This document shows, in pieces, positions 46,077 through 54,435 of a stretch of 64,000 nt of DNA. Made by a program: the position numbers and the translations under genes. The notes beneath the pieces were generated by a model, which saw only the letters and a program-made list of their open reading frames with translations, did not search any database and was not told where the DNA came from. The DNA lies in the NCBI RefSeq assembly GCF_009469595.2, contig NZ_SSXV01000006.1:1-64000 (forward strand), written 5' to 3'. The DNA comes from Thauera sp. 2A1 (lineage in GTDB: Bacteria; Pseudomonadota; Gammaproteobacteria; Burkholderiales; Rhodocyclaceae). Within the stretch, counting starts at the first letter, position 1. Each line of letters begins with the position of its first letter.

Positions 46077-48126
46077 TGGCCGCCGCCGTGCGGTATTCCA
46101 CCGGCGCCTCGACAGCGGTCGGCGTGCGGCTGGCGAGCGCCTCGCGGATCACGCTGAAGGCCGAGATCACCATCGTCACCGCAACCAGCATGAAGAAGCC
46201 GCACAGCACCGCATCGATCTGGTTGTTGAAGGCGACGCGGCTCATCTCCTCGATCGACTTCGCCGGCGCCAGCACCGTGCCTTGCGCCGCGGCGTCGTTG
46301 AACTTGTTCGCCAGGGCGAGGAAGCCGACCTTCGGGTTGTCGCTGAAGATCTTTTCCCAGCCCGCGCTCATCGAGGTGATGAACAGCCAGGTGGTGGGCA
46401 GCAGCGTGACCCAGGCGTAGCGCTCCTTCTTCATCTTGAACAGCACGACCGTGCCCAGGATCAGTGCCATCGACGCCAGCATCTGGTTACCGATGCCGAA
46501 CAGCGGCCACAACGTGTTGATGCCGCCCAGCGGGTCGGTGACGCCCTGGTACACGAAGTAGCCCCAGCCGGCGACCGCCACCGAGGTGCCGATCAGATTG
46601 CCTACCAGGCTGCGCGTCTGGTGCAGACCCGGGATGAAGGTGCCCGCGAGGTCCTGCACCATGAAGCGGCAAGCGCGCGTGCCGGCGTCGACCGCGGTGA
46701 GGATGAACAGCGCTTCGAACAGGATCGCGAAGTGGTACCAGAAGGCCATCATCGCCTTGCTGTTGAACAGGTCGGTGACGATCACCGCCATGCCCACCGC
46801 GAACGTCGGCGCGCCGCCGGCGCGCGACAGGATGCTGTGCTCGCCAACGTCCTTCGCGATCTGCGTCAACATCTCCGGGGTGATCATGAAGCCCCAGCCG
46901 GAGATCACCTGCGAGGCGGATTCCACCGTCTTGCCGATCACCGCGGCGGGCGAGTTCAACGCGAAATACACGCCCGGATCGAGGATGGATGCGCACACCA
47001 GCGCCATGATCGCCACCAGCGACTCGCCCAGCATGCCGCCATAGCCGATCAGGCGCATCTGGCTCTCACGTTCCACCAGCTTGGGCGTGGTGCCCGACGC
47101 CACCAGCGCATGGAAGCCCGAGCAGGCGCCGCAGGCGATGGTGATGAACAGGAAGGGGAACAGGCTGCCGGAGAACACCGGGCCGCTGCCGTCGATGAAG
47201 CGCGATACCGCCGGCATCTTCAGGTCGGGCAGGGCGATGGCGATGCCGATCGCCAGGCCGACGATGACACCCAGCTTGAGGAAGGTCGACAGGTAGTCGC
47301 GCGGCGCCAGCAGCAGCCACACCGGCAGCACCGAGGCGACGAAGCCATACACCACGAGCGCCAGCGTGAGCTGCGGACCGGTCAGCGTGAACAGCGGGCC
47401 CCAGTATTCGCTGCGGGCGATGTCCTCGCCGTAGATGATGGCCGCCATCATCAGCACGAAGCCGAGCACCGAAATTTCGGCGATGCGGCCCGGACGGATG
47501 AAGCGCATGTAGATGCCCATGAACAGCGCGATCGGGATCGTCGCGGCGATCGTGAACGTGCCCCAGGGGCTCTCCGCCAGCGCCTTCACCACGATCAGCG
47601 CCAACGCCGACAGGATGATGATCATCACCGCGAGCGCGCCCAGCATCACGATCACGCCGGCGCGCGGCCCCAGCTCCTGCTTCGCCATCTCGCCCAGCGA
47701 GCGGCCGTCGCGCCGCGTGGAGATGAAGAGCACGAGGAAGTCCTGCACTGCGCCGGCCAGCATCACGCCGACCAGGATCCAGATCGTGCCCGGCAGGAAG
47801 CCCATCTGCGCCGCCAGGATGGGGCCGACCAGCGGGCCGGCGCCGGCGATGGCGGCGAAGTGGTGGCCGAACAGCACCCACTTGTTGGTCGGCACGTAGT
47901 CCAGGCCATCGTTGTAGCGCTCGGCCGGCGTCAGGCGCCGGTCGTCGAGCTCGAACACTTTCTCGGCGATGAACTTGCTGTAGAAGCGATAGGAAATCGC
48001 ATAGCAGGACACTGCTGCCAGCACCAGCCATACCGCATTCACATGCTCGCCGCGGCTCAGGGCGAGCATGGCAAAGCCCGCTGCGCCCACAAGGGCGACG
48101 AGCAACCACACCAATTTGGACTTCAC
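46069..48126 (-). CDS. cstA: CstA family carbon starvation/pyruvate transporter
   Basis: This is a 685-aa inner-membrane protein with about 16-18 hydrophobic segments. YNDGLDYVPTNKWVLFGHHFAAIAGAGPLVGPILAAQMG, in its separate parts, is diagnostic of CstA/BtsT peptide and pyruvate transporters. FITIACGACSGFHALVASGTT and LFGIGNQMLASMAL are also conserved. The GTG at 48126 is preferred because GGAG lies seven bases upstream; the frame stays open to a TTG further 5'. Its stop overlaps ybdD, so the pair is coupled. Confidence 0.93.
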   Translation of the reverse strand: MKSKLVWLLVALVGAAGFAMLALSRGEHVNAVWLVLAAVSCYAISYRFYSKFIAEKVFELDDRRLTPAERYNDGLDYVPTNKWVLFGHHFAAIAGAGPLVGPILAAQMGFLPGTIWILVGVMLAGAVQDFLVLFISTRRDGRSLGEMAKQELGPRAGVIVMLGALAVMIIILSALALIVVKALAESPWGTFTIAATIPIALFMGIYMRFIRPGRIAEISVLGFVLMMAAIIYGEDIARSEYWGPLFTLTGPQLTLALVVYGFVASVLPVWLLLAPRDYLSTFLKLGVIVGLAIGIAIALPDLKMPAVSRFIDGSGPVFSGSLFPFLFITIACGACSGFHALVASGTTPKLVERESQMRLIGYGGMLGESLVAIMALVCASILDPGVYFALNSPAAVIGKTVESASQVISGWGFMITPEMLTQIAKDVGEHSILSRAGGAPTFAVGMAVIVTDLFNSKAMMAFWYHFAILFEALFILTAVDAGTRACRFMVQDLAGTFIPGLHQTRSLVGNLIGTSVAVAGWGYFVYQGVTDPLGGINTLWPLFGIGNQMLASMALILGTVVLFKMKKERYAWVTLLPTTWLFITSMSAGWEKIFSDNPKVGFLALANKFNDAAAQGTVLAPAKSIEEMSRVAFNNQIDAVLCGFFMLVAVTMVISAFSVIREALASRTPTAVEAPVEYRTAAANA

Positions 48127-48410
48127 GCGAATCTCCAGAAGTTGCAATGAGATCCGGGGCGTGCCGACTGTCTCCCTGCCAGGGCAAGCCTAGACATCGA
48201 AGGGTCCGCCGTGCGGCGGTTATTGTTTTGTACCGACGATGAAACGGGACCGGAAGATTCAATTGTATGGCAATGCGCACGCGCTTGTGCCTTGCGCCGG
48301 ATCAGGTTCCATACAGAATTTTAATTTGCGCTCGGGTGCGCCGTGCGCCGCGGCTGCTGGCAGAATCGCGCCTTCCGCCGTGCCGTGGCGTCAACACGCT
48401 CCATGCCCAA

Positions 48411-49322
48411 TTGATCGTCCGTCCCCGCCCCCACTGGATTCGCCTGATCTTCGTTCGCCGCGGCTCGCTGGTGCGGCGCATCCTGTCGCAGCAGATCTTC
48501 GTCTTTCTGCTGTCGTGCGCGGTGGTACTCGCCCATGGCCAGTTGTTCCACTGGAAGGTCACGCTGACCTCCGCGCCGTTTTCGCTGATGGGGGTGGCGC
48601 TCGCCATCTTCCTGGGCTTCCGCATCAACGCGAGCTACGACCGCTACTGGGAAGCGCGCAAGTTCTGGGGGCTGGTGCTGGTCGAAGGGCGCAACCTGGC
48701 GCGCCATGCCCTGAGCCTGACCGGCGGCGGCGTCGATGCGCGGCCTTTCGTGCTCGGGCTGATCGGCTTTGCCACCGCGATGCGCAACCAGTTGCGCGGG
48801 CGTCCGCGCGAGGATGGTCTCGCCGGCTTGTTGCCGGCGGAGCTCGTCGAGCGGATCGGGCAGGCGCGCTTCGCGCCGGCGCTGGTGCTGCTGTGGCTGG
48901 CGCAGTGGCTGCGCGGTGTGCGCGAGGCGGGGCACCTGTCGCCGATGCTGGCGCAGCACATGGAGCAATCGCTGGATGCGCTGTCCGCAGCGCTGGGCGG
49001 TTGTGAGCGCATCGCCAACACGCCGCTGCCCTTCACCTATTCGGTGATCCTGCACCGCAGCTCCTACTTCTACTGCATGCTGCTGCCCTTCGGCCTGGTG
49101 GACACCATCGGCTGGATGACGCCGCTGGTCGTTGCCTTCGTGTCCTACACCTTCTTCGCGCTGGAAGCGCTCAGCGACGAGATCGAGGAGCCGTTCGGCA
49201 CCATGCCCAACGACCTCGCGCTCGACGCCATCGTCGCCGGCATCGACGCCAGCCTGCGCGAAATGATCGGCGACCCGCTGCCGCCGGTGCCCGTGCCGGA
49301 CGCCGAGTTCATTCTCAACTGA
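48411..49322 (+). CDS. Bestrophin-like (UPF0187/YneE) membrane protein
   Basis: This 303-aa inner-membrane protein belongs to the bacterial bestrophin homologue family. It has IVRPRPHWIRLIFVRRGSL at the N-terminus, membrane segments at FVFLLSCAVVLAHG and ALAIFLGFRINASYDRYWEARKFWG-type residues, PLPFTYSVILHRSSYFYCMLLPFG, and ALSDEIEEPFGTMPNDLAL at the end, all typical. Relatives form pentameric ion channels. The start is uncertain: TTG at 48411 fits homologues, whereas the ATG at 48267 adds a low-complexity stretch. Confidence 0.85.
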   Translation: MIVRPRPHWIRLIFVRRGSLVRRILSQQIFVFLLSCAVVLAHGQLFHWKVTLTSAPFSLMGVALAIFLGFRINASYDRYWEARKFWGLVLVEGRNLARHALSLTGGGVDARPFVLGLIGFATAMRNQLRGRPREDGLAGLLPAELVERIGQARFAPALVLLWLAQWLRGVREAGHLSPMLAQHMEQSLDALSAALGGCERIANTPLPFTYSVILHRSSYFYCMLLPFGLVDTIGWMTPLVVAFVSYTFFALEALSDEIEEPFGTMPNDLALDAIVAGIDASLREMIGDPLPPVPVPDAEFILN

Positions 49323-49464
49323 GCGTGCCGCGGCGGCGCATCCTTGCCCGGGCGCCTCGACTCCTGCCCCGACACGGCCGCCCGCCGCACCGGCGCGGCC
49401 GGCAGTGCGATCTGCCAGCGACGTGGGTGCGCGCAGCCGACGGGCCGTTCCGGAGCCGGCGCGT

Positions 49465-50358
49465 TCAGCCCGGCGTTCCGACCCGGTCGCGGATCGCCTG
49501 CATGGCAGGATGCGCCAGGCGGCGCTCGGTGGTGATCGCGTACACCTGGCTGTTCACGCCGACGATCTCGCCGACTGCTTCCAGACCGTACTGGCGCAAG
49601 ACGCGGTCGCCGATCGAGGTGGGTGCCGCGAAAGCGCCCGCGCCGCTCTGGCCAAAGGCCTCCATCAGTGCGCTATCGTCCAGTTCGGCGACGATCGAGG
49701 GCTGCACGCGCAGGGCATCGAACCATTGCAGCAGTGCGTTGCGGCAGGCGACGCCCTCGCGCGGCAGCAGGAAAGGGGCGCCGCTCAGCGAGGCCGGGAA
49801 ACCCGGCCTCAGTCGTGCCGCGAGCACGGGAGCGGCGAACACCGTCAGCGTGCTCTCGTCGAGCAGTGTGCTGTGGCCGCGCACGCTCACCTCTGCTGGA
49901 ATGGGCCTATCGGCGAGCACGAGGTCGAGCCGATGCACCGCGAGCTCGGCGAGCAGCTCGGCGAGTGGCGCCTCGCGGCAGACGAGACGGCCCGGGCGTT
50001 CGACGCGCAGCGCTGGTTCGATGAGGTGATGGACGACGGACTTCGGCAGAGAGTCGGGGAAGCCGATGCGAAAGGGCAGGCTGCGGCGCAGGGTGTCGTC
50101 GCGCACCACCTCGACGATCTGGTCGCCGAGCGCGAAGATTTCGTCCGCGTGGCCGAGGATGCGCTCGCCCGCCTCTGTGAGTCTCAGCCGGCGCCCGCTG
50201 CGGCGGAACAGACTCACCCCCAGCGCGGCTTCGAAGGTGGCGAGCTGGGCGCTGATCGAGTGCGGTGCCAGATTCAGCACGCGACCCGCCTCGGCGATCG
50301 TTCCCAGCCGGGCCACGGTCCAGAAGTAGCGCAGGTGCTTGAAGTTGAGTTCGGTCAT
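49465..50358 (-). CDS. nhaR: LysR-family regulator, NhaR-like
   Basis: This 297-aa LysR-type regulator has an HTH at residues about 3-62 (LNFKHLRYFWTVARLGTIAEAGRVLNL and AALGVSLFRRSGRRL). It is most like NhaR: the phrase LNFKHLRYFWTVA and the ligand domain with LADRPIPAEVSVRG are shared with the sodium/proton antiporter regulator. nhaA is not in the window. It is divergent from the TerB-like gene with an AT-rich palindrome between them. Confidence 0.85.
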   Translation of the reverse strand: MTELNFKHLRYFWTVARLGTIAEAGRVLNLAPHSISAQLATFEAALGVSLFRRSGRRLRLTEAGERILGHADEIFALGDQIVEVVRDDTLRRSLPFRIGFPDSLPKSVVHHLIEPALRVERPGRLVCREAPLAELLAELAVHRLDLVLADRPIPAEVSVRGHSTLLDESTLTVFAAPVLAARLRPGFPASLSGAPFLLPREGVACRNALLQWFDALRVQPSIVAELDDSALMEAFGQSGAGAFAAPTSIGDRVLRQYGLEAVGEIVGVNSQVYAITTERRLAHPAMQAIRDRVGTPG

Positions 50359-50382
50359 GATTCGGGTCCCGCCATTTGCTCG

Positions 50383-50420
50383 AAAAAATCGATTGAAATA
50401 CTACTCATAATCGACTTTTT
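50383..50420. promoter_or_regulatory. AT-rich inverted repeat between nhaR and the TerB-like gene
   Basis: AAAAAATCGATT (50383-50394) and AATCGACTTTTT (50409-50420) match at 11 of 12 positions as inverted arms, 14 bases apart. It stands out against the GC-rich background and is a likely operator for NhaR. Confidence 0.55.
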
Positions 50421-50529
50421 ATGCGCAACCTTCTCCTGTAGTCTGCCCCTGTCTGCAGCTTCACCGAGAGCCGCTCACCCGGCGGCATAGGACCCTGCAG
50501 CGACCCTGACACGACAAGGAGACTGCATC

Positions 50530-50937
50530 ATGCGCCACTATGAAATCGACAGTCCTCACACCGTTTCTCGCTTGCTCGCCCTCACCGCGCTCGCCGACGG
50601 CGGGCTGGGATGCAGCGAGATCGAGGTCTTGATGGAGGCGGATCTTGCCCGCCGGCTGAGAATCGGCAGGGTCGAGTTCGAGCGCATCCTGCGCGAACAC
50701 TGCGATGACTTGCTGGCCAGCGCGCACTGCTCCCGGGGCCTGCGGCTGAACGTCGCGGGCGAGGTGCTCGACCTGCTGCTCGAGGATATCGCCGACCCGG
50801 CACTGCAGCGCGCCTTGCTGCACGCGATGCAGGACATCGCCAGCGCCGACGGCGTGGAGACGGCAGCCGAGGTGTACGTGCTCGGGCGGGCGCTGGAGAA
50901 GTGGGGAGGCCGCGCGGCCGCAGGCCGGTTCAACTGA
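50530..50937 (+). CDS. Hypothetical protein with a TerB-like C-terminal half
   Basis: This is a 135-aa soluble protein. The C-terminal part, ALLHAMQDIASADGVETAAEVYVLGRALEKWG, has the spacing of tellurite resistance TerB-like domains ('adG....E..vl..ia..wg'). The N-terminal part is helical (LLALTALADGGLGCSEIEVLMEADL) and not recognised. It lies divergent from nhaR and may be its target. Function cannot be assigned. Confidence 0.7.
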   Translation: MRHYEIDSPHTVSRLLALTALADGGLGCSEIEVLMEADLARRLRIGRVEFERILREHCDDLLASAHCSRGLRLNVAGEVLDLLLEDIADPALQRALLHAMQDIASADGVETAAEVYVLGRALEKWGGRAAAGRFN

Positions 50938-50980
50938 CAACGACCACCGCGCCGTTCCGGACGGCGCGGTGGTCGTTGTC
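50936..50980. terminator. Perfect 20-bp hairpin terminator
   Basis: Bases 50936-50955 and 50961-50980 are perfect reverse complements with a 5-nt loop (TCCGG). The stem starts on the stop codon of the TerB-like gene and ends 8 bases from the prs stop, so it can serve both. Confidence 0.8.
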
Positions 50981-50987
50981 GCAGGCC

Positions 50988-51932
50988 CTACTCGAACAGC
51001 GCGCCCACGCTCTCGCCGCTGTGGATGCGCTCGATCGCTGCGGCGAACAGCGGCGCCACGCTGAGCACCGTGATCTTGTCCAGGCGCTTGTCGGCCGGCA
51101 GATGCACGGTGTTGGTGACGACGATGGAGTCGATGTCGGCATCGCGCAGGCGCTCGATCGCCGGGCCGCACAGCACGCCGTGGGTGGCGCCGGCATGCAC
51201 GCTGCGCGCGCCGGCCGCCTTCAGCGTGGCGACGGAGGACACCAGCGTGCCGCCGGTGGAGATCTCGTCGTCGAAGATCACCGCATCGCGCCCGGCCACA
51301 TCGCCGACGATCTCGCCGTGCTTCACCGAAGTGTCGCTGGTGCGGCGCTTGTCGATGATCGCCATCGGGATGCCCAGCCGCTCCGAGAACCGGCCAGCGC
51401 GCTTGGCGCCGCCGGCATCGGTCGCCACCGCGACCATGTTGCTGGTGTCGTGGTTGTTGCGGAAATGCTCGGCGATCGCCGGGATCGCGGTCAGGTGGTC
51501 GACCGGCACGCTGAAGAAGCCGTGCACCTGGTCGGCGTGCAGGTCCATCGTCAGCACGCGGTGAGCGCCGGCGGTCTTCAGCATGTCGGCGATCAGGCGG
51601 CCGGTGATGGAGATGCGCGGTGCGTCCTTCTTGTCCGAGCGTGCGTAGGAGTAATAGGGGATCACCGCGGTGATGCGCTGCGCCGACGCGCTGCGCAGCG
51701 CGTCGAGGGTGATCAGCAGCTCCATGATGTGGTCGCTCACCGGCTCGGTGAAGGACTGCACCACATAGACGTCGCGCTCGCGCACGTTGTCGCCGATCTG
51801 CACGCGCAGGTTGTCATTGGAGAAGCGCGAGATGTCGAGCCGGCCGAGGCGCCGGCCGAGGCGGGCGCAGATCTCGGTGGCAAGGTCACGGCTGGCGCTG
51901 CAGGCGAAGATCTGTAGGGCGTGTTTGCTCAT
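50988..51932 (-). CDS. prs: Ribose-phosphate pyrophosphokinase (PRPP synthetase)
   Basis: PRPP synthetase makes phosphoribosyl pyrophosphate from ribose-5-phosphate and ATP. The 314-aa protein has VIPYYSYARSDKK (ATP region), VLTMDLHADQVHGFF, VATDAGGAKRAGRF and the PRPP-binding loop VIFDDEISTGGTL. It diverges from the canonical sequence: RFSNDNLRVQIGDNVR and SFTEPVSDHIMELLI replace the usual FSDGE and QPT segments, so it may be a second paralogue. Start is ATG at 51932; an upstream frame overlaps the NamZ gene. It is 43 bases after NamZ. Confidence 0.88.
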   Translation of the reverse strand: MSKHALQIFACSASRDLATEICARLGRRLGRLDISRFSNDNLRVQIGDNVRERDVYVVQSFTEPVSDHIMELLITLDALRSASAQRITAVIPYYSYARSDKKDAPRISITGRLIADMLKTAGAHRVLTMDLHADQVHGFFSVPVDHLTAIPAIAEHFRNNHDTSNMVAVATDAGGAKRAGRFSERLGIPMAIIDKRRTSDTSVKHGEIVGDVAGRDAVIFDDEISTGGTLVSSVATLKAAGARSVHAGATHGVLCGPAIERLRDADIDSIVVTNTVHLPADKRLDKITVLSVAPLFAAAIERIHSGESVGALFE

Positions 51933-51975
51933 GGCGGGCTTAGCGGGTGGGGCCGGGAACTGCCTTTTTACCCCG

Positions 51976-53211
51976 TCAGGCGTAAAGCAGGAAAGGCCTG
52001 CGCGTGTCGCGCCATGCCGCTTCGTCAGCGCCAGCAATGGCGTCGAGTTCAGCGGGTGACGCTGTCGGGTCGTTCACCCATTCGCGCAGCAGCGGCGAGC
52101 CGTTGATCAGGTCGATCGCGAGGCGGTCGTGCTCGTATTCATAGGGGAATTCGCGCCACAGCGGGTAGTCCGGCTGCAGCCGGCGGATCGCCTTGAACGC
52201 CAGCGCCTGCACCCGCCAGGGGCGAAAGGCGGCGTGGTCGTAGTGCGCCGGGTCTTCGACATGGATGTGCACACCGTGGCACAGCCTGCCGGCGTGCTTG
52301 TGGAAAGTTGGCTCGAACCAGCACTCGCGCAGCACGCAGCCGGCCAGCCAATGCGGCGCGAGGGTGCGCATCTCGGCGATCACCGCGCGCGCGTCGACGT
52401 CGGGCGCGCCGAAGAGCTCCAGCGGGCGCGTGGTGCCGCGGCCCTCGGACAAGGTCGTGCCTTCCAGCATCACCGTGCCGGCATAGGCGCGCGCCATCCA
52501 CAGGTTGGGCGCGTTGGGGCTGGGGTTGATCCACGTCCGCTCGCCCAGCGGCCAGCCGTAGCCTGGTGCGGCGTCGGGCTGCCAGCCCTGCATGGTGACG
52601 ACCTGGCAATCGACATCGAGCTTCAGCGTGGCGACGAACCAGCGCGCCAGCTCGCCCATGGTGAGGCCGTGGCGCATCGGCAGCGGGCTGGCACCGACGA
52701 AGCTTTCCCAGCCTTCCCTCAGCAGCGTGCCTTCCACCGGCCGGCCGGCGGGGTTGGGGCGGTCCAGCACCCACACCGACTTGCCGTGCTTGGCAGCTTC
52801 CTCGAGCACGTAGCGCAGCGTGGTGATGAAGGTGTAGATGCGGCAGCCGAGGTCCTGCAGGTCGACCAGCAGCACGTCGAAGCTGTCCATCATCGCCGCC
52901 GTCGGCCGACGCACCTCGCCATACAGGCTGAACACCGGAATGCCCAGCAGCGGGTCGACGTAGTCTGCCGACTCCACCATGTTGTCCTGCTTGTCGCCGC
53001 GCAGACCATGCTGCGGGCCGAAGGCGGCGGAAAGCGTGAGGTCGGGCAGCGCCGCGAGCGCATCGAGCGAATGCGTCAGGTCGCGCGTCACCGATGCCGG
53101 ATGGGCGAGCAGCGCGACACGGCGCCCCGCGAGCGGCCGGCGCAGCGCGGCGTCTTCCAGCAGGCGGTCGAGGCCGAACTGCAACGTGTCGGCATGCAGT
53201 GGCGCGGACAT
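51976..53211 (-). CDS. NamZ/DUF1343 family exo-beta-N-acetylmuramidase-like protein
   Basis: The 411-aa product belongs to DUF1343, whose characterised member NamZ of Bacillus removes N-acetylmuramic acid from peptidoglycan chains. Typical segments are VALLAHPASVTRDL, AAFGPQHGLRGDKQDNM, DLQDLGCRIYTFITTL, VWVLDRPNPAGRPVEG, TLSEGRGTTRPLELFGAP and the end HDRLAIDLINGSP. No signal peptide is seen, so it would act in the cytoplasm, perhaps in cell-wall recycling. Its start is 6 bases from the DOMON-like stop. The match is to the family; activity is inferred. Confidence 0.85.
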   Translation of the reverse strand: MSAPLHADTLQFGLDRLLEDAALRRPLAGRRVALLAHPASVTRDLTHSLDALAALPDLTLSAAFGPQHGLRGDKQDNMVESADYVDPLLGIPVFSLYGEVRRPTAAMMDSFDVLLVDLQDLGCRIYTFITTLRYVLEEAAKHGKSVWVLDRPNPAGRPVEGTLLREGWESFVGASPLPMRHGLTMGELARWFVATLKLDVDCQVVTMQGWQPDAAPGYGWPLGERTWINPSPNAPNLWMARAYAGTVMLEGTTLSEGRGTTRPLELFGAPDVDARAVIAEMRTLAPHWLAGCVLRECWFEPTFHKHAGRLCHGVHIHVEDPAHYDHAAFRPWRVQALAFKAIRRLQPDYPLWREFPYEYEHDRLAIDLINGSPLLREWVNDPTASPAELDAIAGADEAAWRDTRRPFLLYA

Positions 53212-53217
53212 GTGCGC

Positions 53218-53817
53218 TCAGCCCTTGGCTTGCGCCGTGGTCATCACCATCGCAAACGCGGCGCGCTGGTGGAAGTCGGGCACTGGCGCGGCGTGGTGCA
53301 GCGCCCAGTAGGCGAGCCCGCCTTCGGCCGTCTCGATCACGGCGGACACGCCCACCGGCAGGCTGGTGCCGGGGTCGCAGGCGGGCAGCGCGGAGGGCGG
53401 CAGCACCACGTCCAGGCGGAGGCCGTCGGCTTCCTGCTGGAACACGATCTGCGGTGTGATGCGCGGATCGCTGGCCGGGGCGCGCACGCGGCAGGCGCTG
53501 AAGGCGTAGGCCCCCCACTGGCCGGAAGGTGAGAAGTTGAATTCGCGGTAATGCTCTTCACCCGGCACGCCGACGAAGACTTCGAAGCAGGTGTGCTTCC
53601 ACAGGTCGTCCGCCGCGGACGGTGGCTGCGGCGTCGGCACGCGCAGTCCGGAAACGTCGCCCTCCAGCCGGAAGGCGAAGGCGAAGCTGCCGTCGGCCAG
53701 GGTGCGCGCCGACAGCCGGATGCCATTCACCGTGGTGGCCGGGCTGGTGGAGTGAGGACAGAGGGCGACGGTGATGGTCGGCGCGGGCGGCAGGTCGGAG
53801 AACGGACGATTCACGGC
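53218..53817 (-). CDS. DOMON-like domain protein
   Basis: This 199-aa protein resembles the DOMON-like type 1 family of beta-sandwich proteins. FAFAFRLEGDVSGLRVPTP-type residues and HTCFEVFVGVPGEEHYREFNFSPSGQWGAYAF-type strands are family-like. A haem or sugar ligand has been proposed for relatives. No signal peptide is visible. I use the GTG at 53817 (VNRPFSDLPPAP); the frame continues open to a TTG at 53898, with an Arg/Pro-rich stretch unlikely to be translated. It precedes the NamZ gene by 6 bases, pointing to an operon with namZ and prs. Confidence 0.75.
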   Translation of the reverse strand, partial: AVNRPFSDLPPAPTITVALCPHSTSPATTVNGIRLSARTLADGSFAFAFRLEGDVSGLRVPTPQPPSAADDLWKHTCFEVFVGVPGEEHYREFNFSPSGQWGAYAFSACRVRAPASDPRITPQIVFQQEADGLRLDVVLPPSALPACDPGTSLPVGVSAVIETAEGGLAYWALHHAAPVPDFHQRAAFAMVMTTAQAKG

Positions 53818-53949
53818 GAATGGGAATGTGGTTCGGATGCGGGGCGGATTCGGGGCGGATGAGCGGGCGCGCCTGCGCTTCGGGCGGCGCGGCCGCAATG
53901 GTAGCGCGTTAGCGCATCGCCGCGGGGGCCAAGAAGACCCCTTGCCCGT

Positions 53950-54156
53950 CTAGCGGGTCGGCCCCCCCTGCCCGCCGAAAGTCCGTTCCCATTCGGCGTC
54001 CGACAGCAAAATTTCGCTGACCTCCGGCTTGCGGGGATCCGGTTGCCTGCGCCGTTCGCGTTCGCCCGGCCTCGGGCCGAAATCCACCTGACGGCGATCG
54101 ATGCCGGTGCGGCGCTCTGCGCCGGAACGTCTCTCGTGGGAGCTATGTCTGCTCAT
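53950..54156 (-). CDS. Small Arg-rich hypothetical protein
   Basis: This is a 68-aa, very basic N-terminal (RRSGAERRTGIDRR) and acidic C-terminal (VSEILLSDAEWERTFGGQGG) protein. The R-R-x-G-x-x-R-R spacing is common in short proteobacterial proteins and PilZ-like extensions. Codon use looks coding, but the length makes this tentative. It lies upstream of the DOMON-like gene on the same strand. No function is assigned. Confidence 0.5.
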   Translation of the reverse strand: MSRHSSHERRSGAERRTGIDRRQVDFGPRPGERERRRQPDPRKPEVSEILLSDAEWERTFGGQGGPTR

Positions 54157-54435
54157 GCCTGCTTGCCCGGGACGGTCCCGGTCCTACGCGCACATGCCCG
54201 CGCTGCGGGGCGGTGCGGCGGGTTGTTGTGGTACTGCAGCGCGCTGATCTGAATGATAGTGCGTGCCGCAACGGATGCCGTCCAAAGAACACATGCTGTT
54301 GCGACATTTTTCCCAGCGCGGCGCACATGCGGCCGGCCACGGTGGCGCGGGGCGGGGGCGCGGTCCACAGCCTGGCCTCGCAGGCGCTAAACTTGCGCCC
54401 TTTCATCCCTTGCCCACGCATCGCCGGAGCGATCC

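Noticed and set aside
46042..48150. A plus-strand open frame opposite cstA
   Set aside because: The product is dominated by Arg, His and Gln with no family resemblance; cstA is unambiguous.
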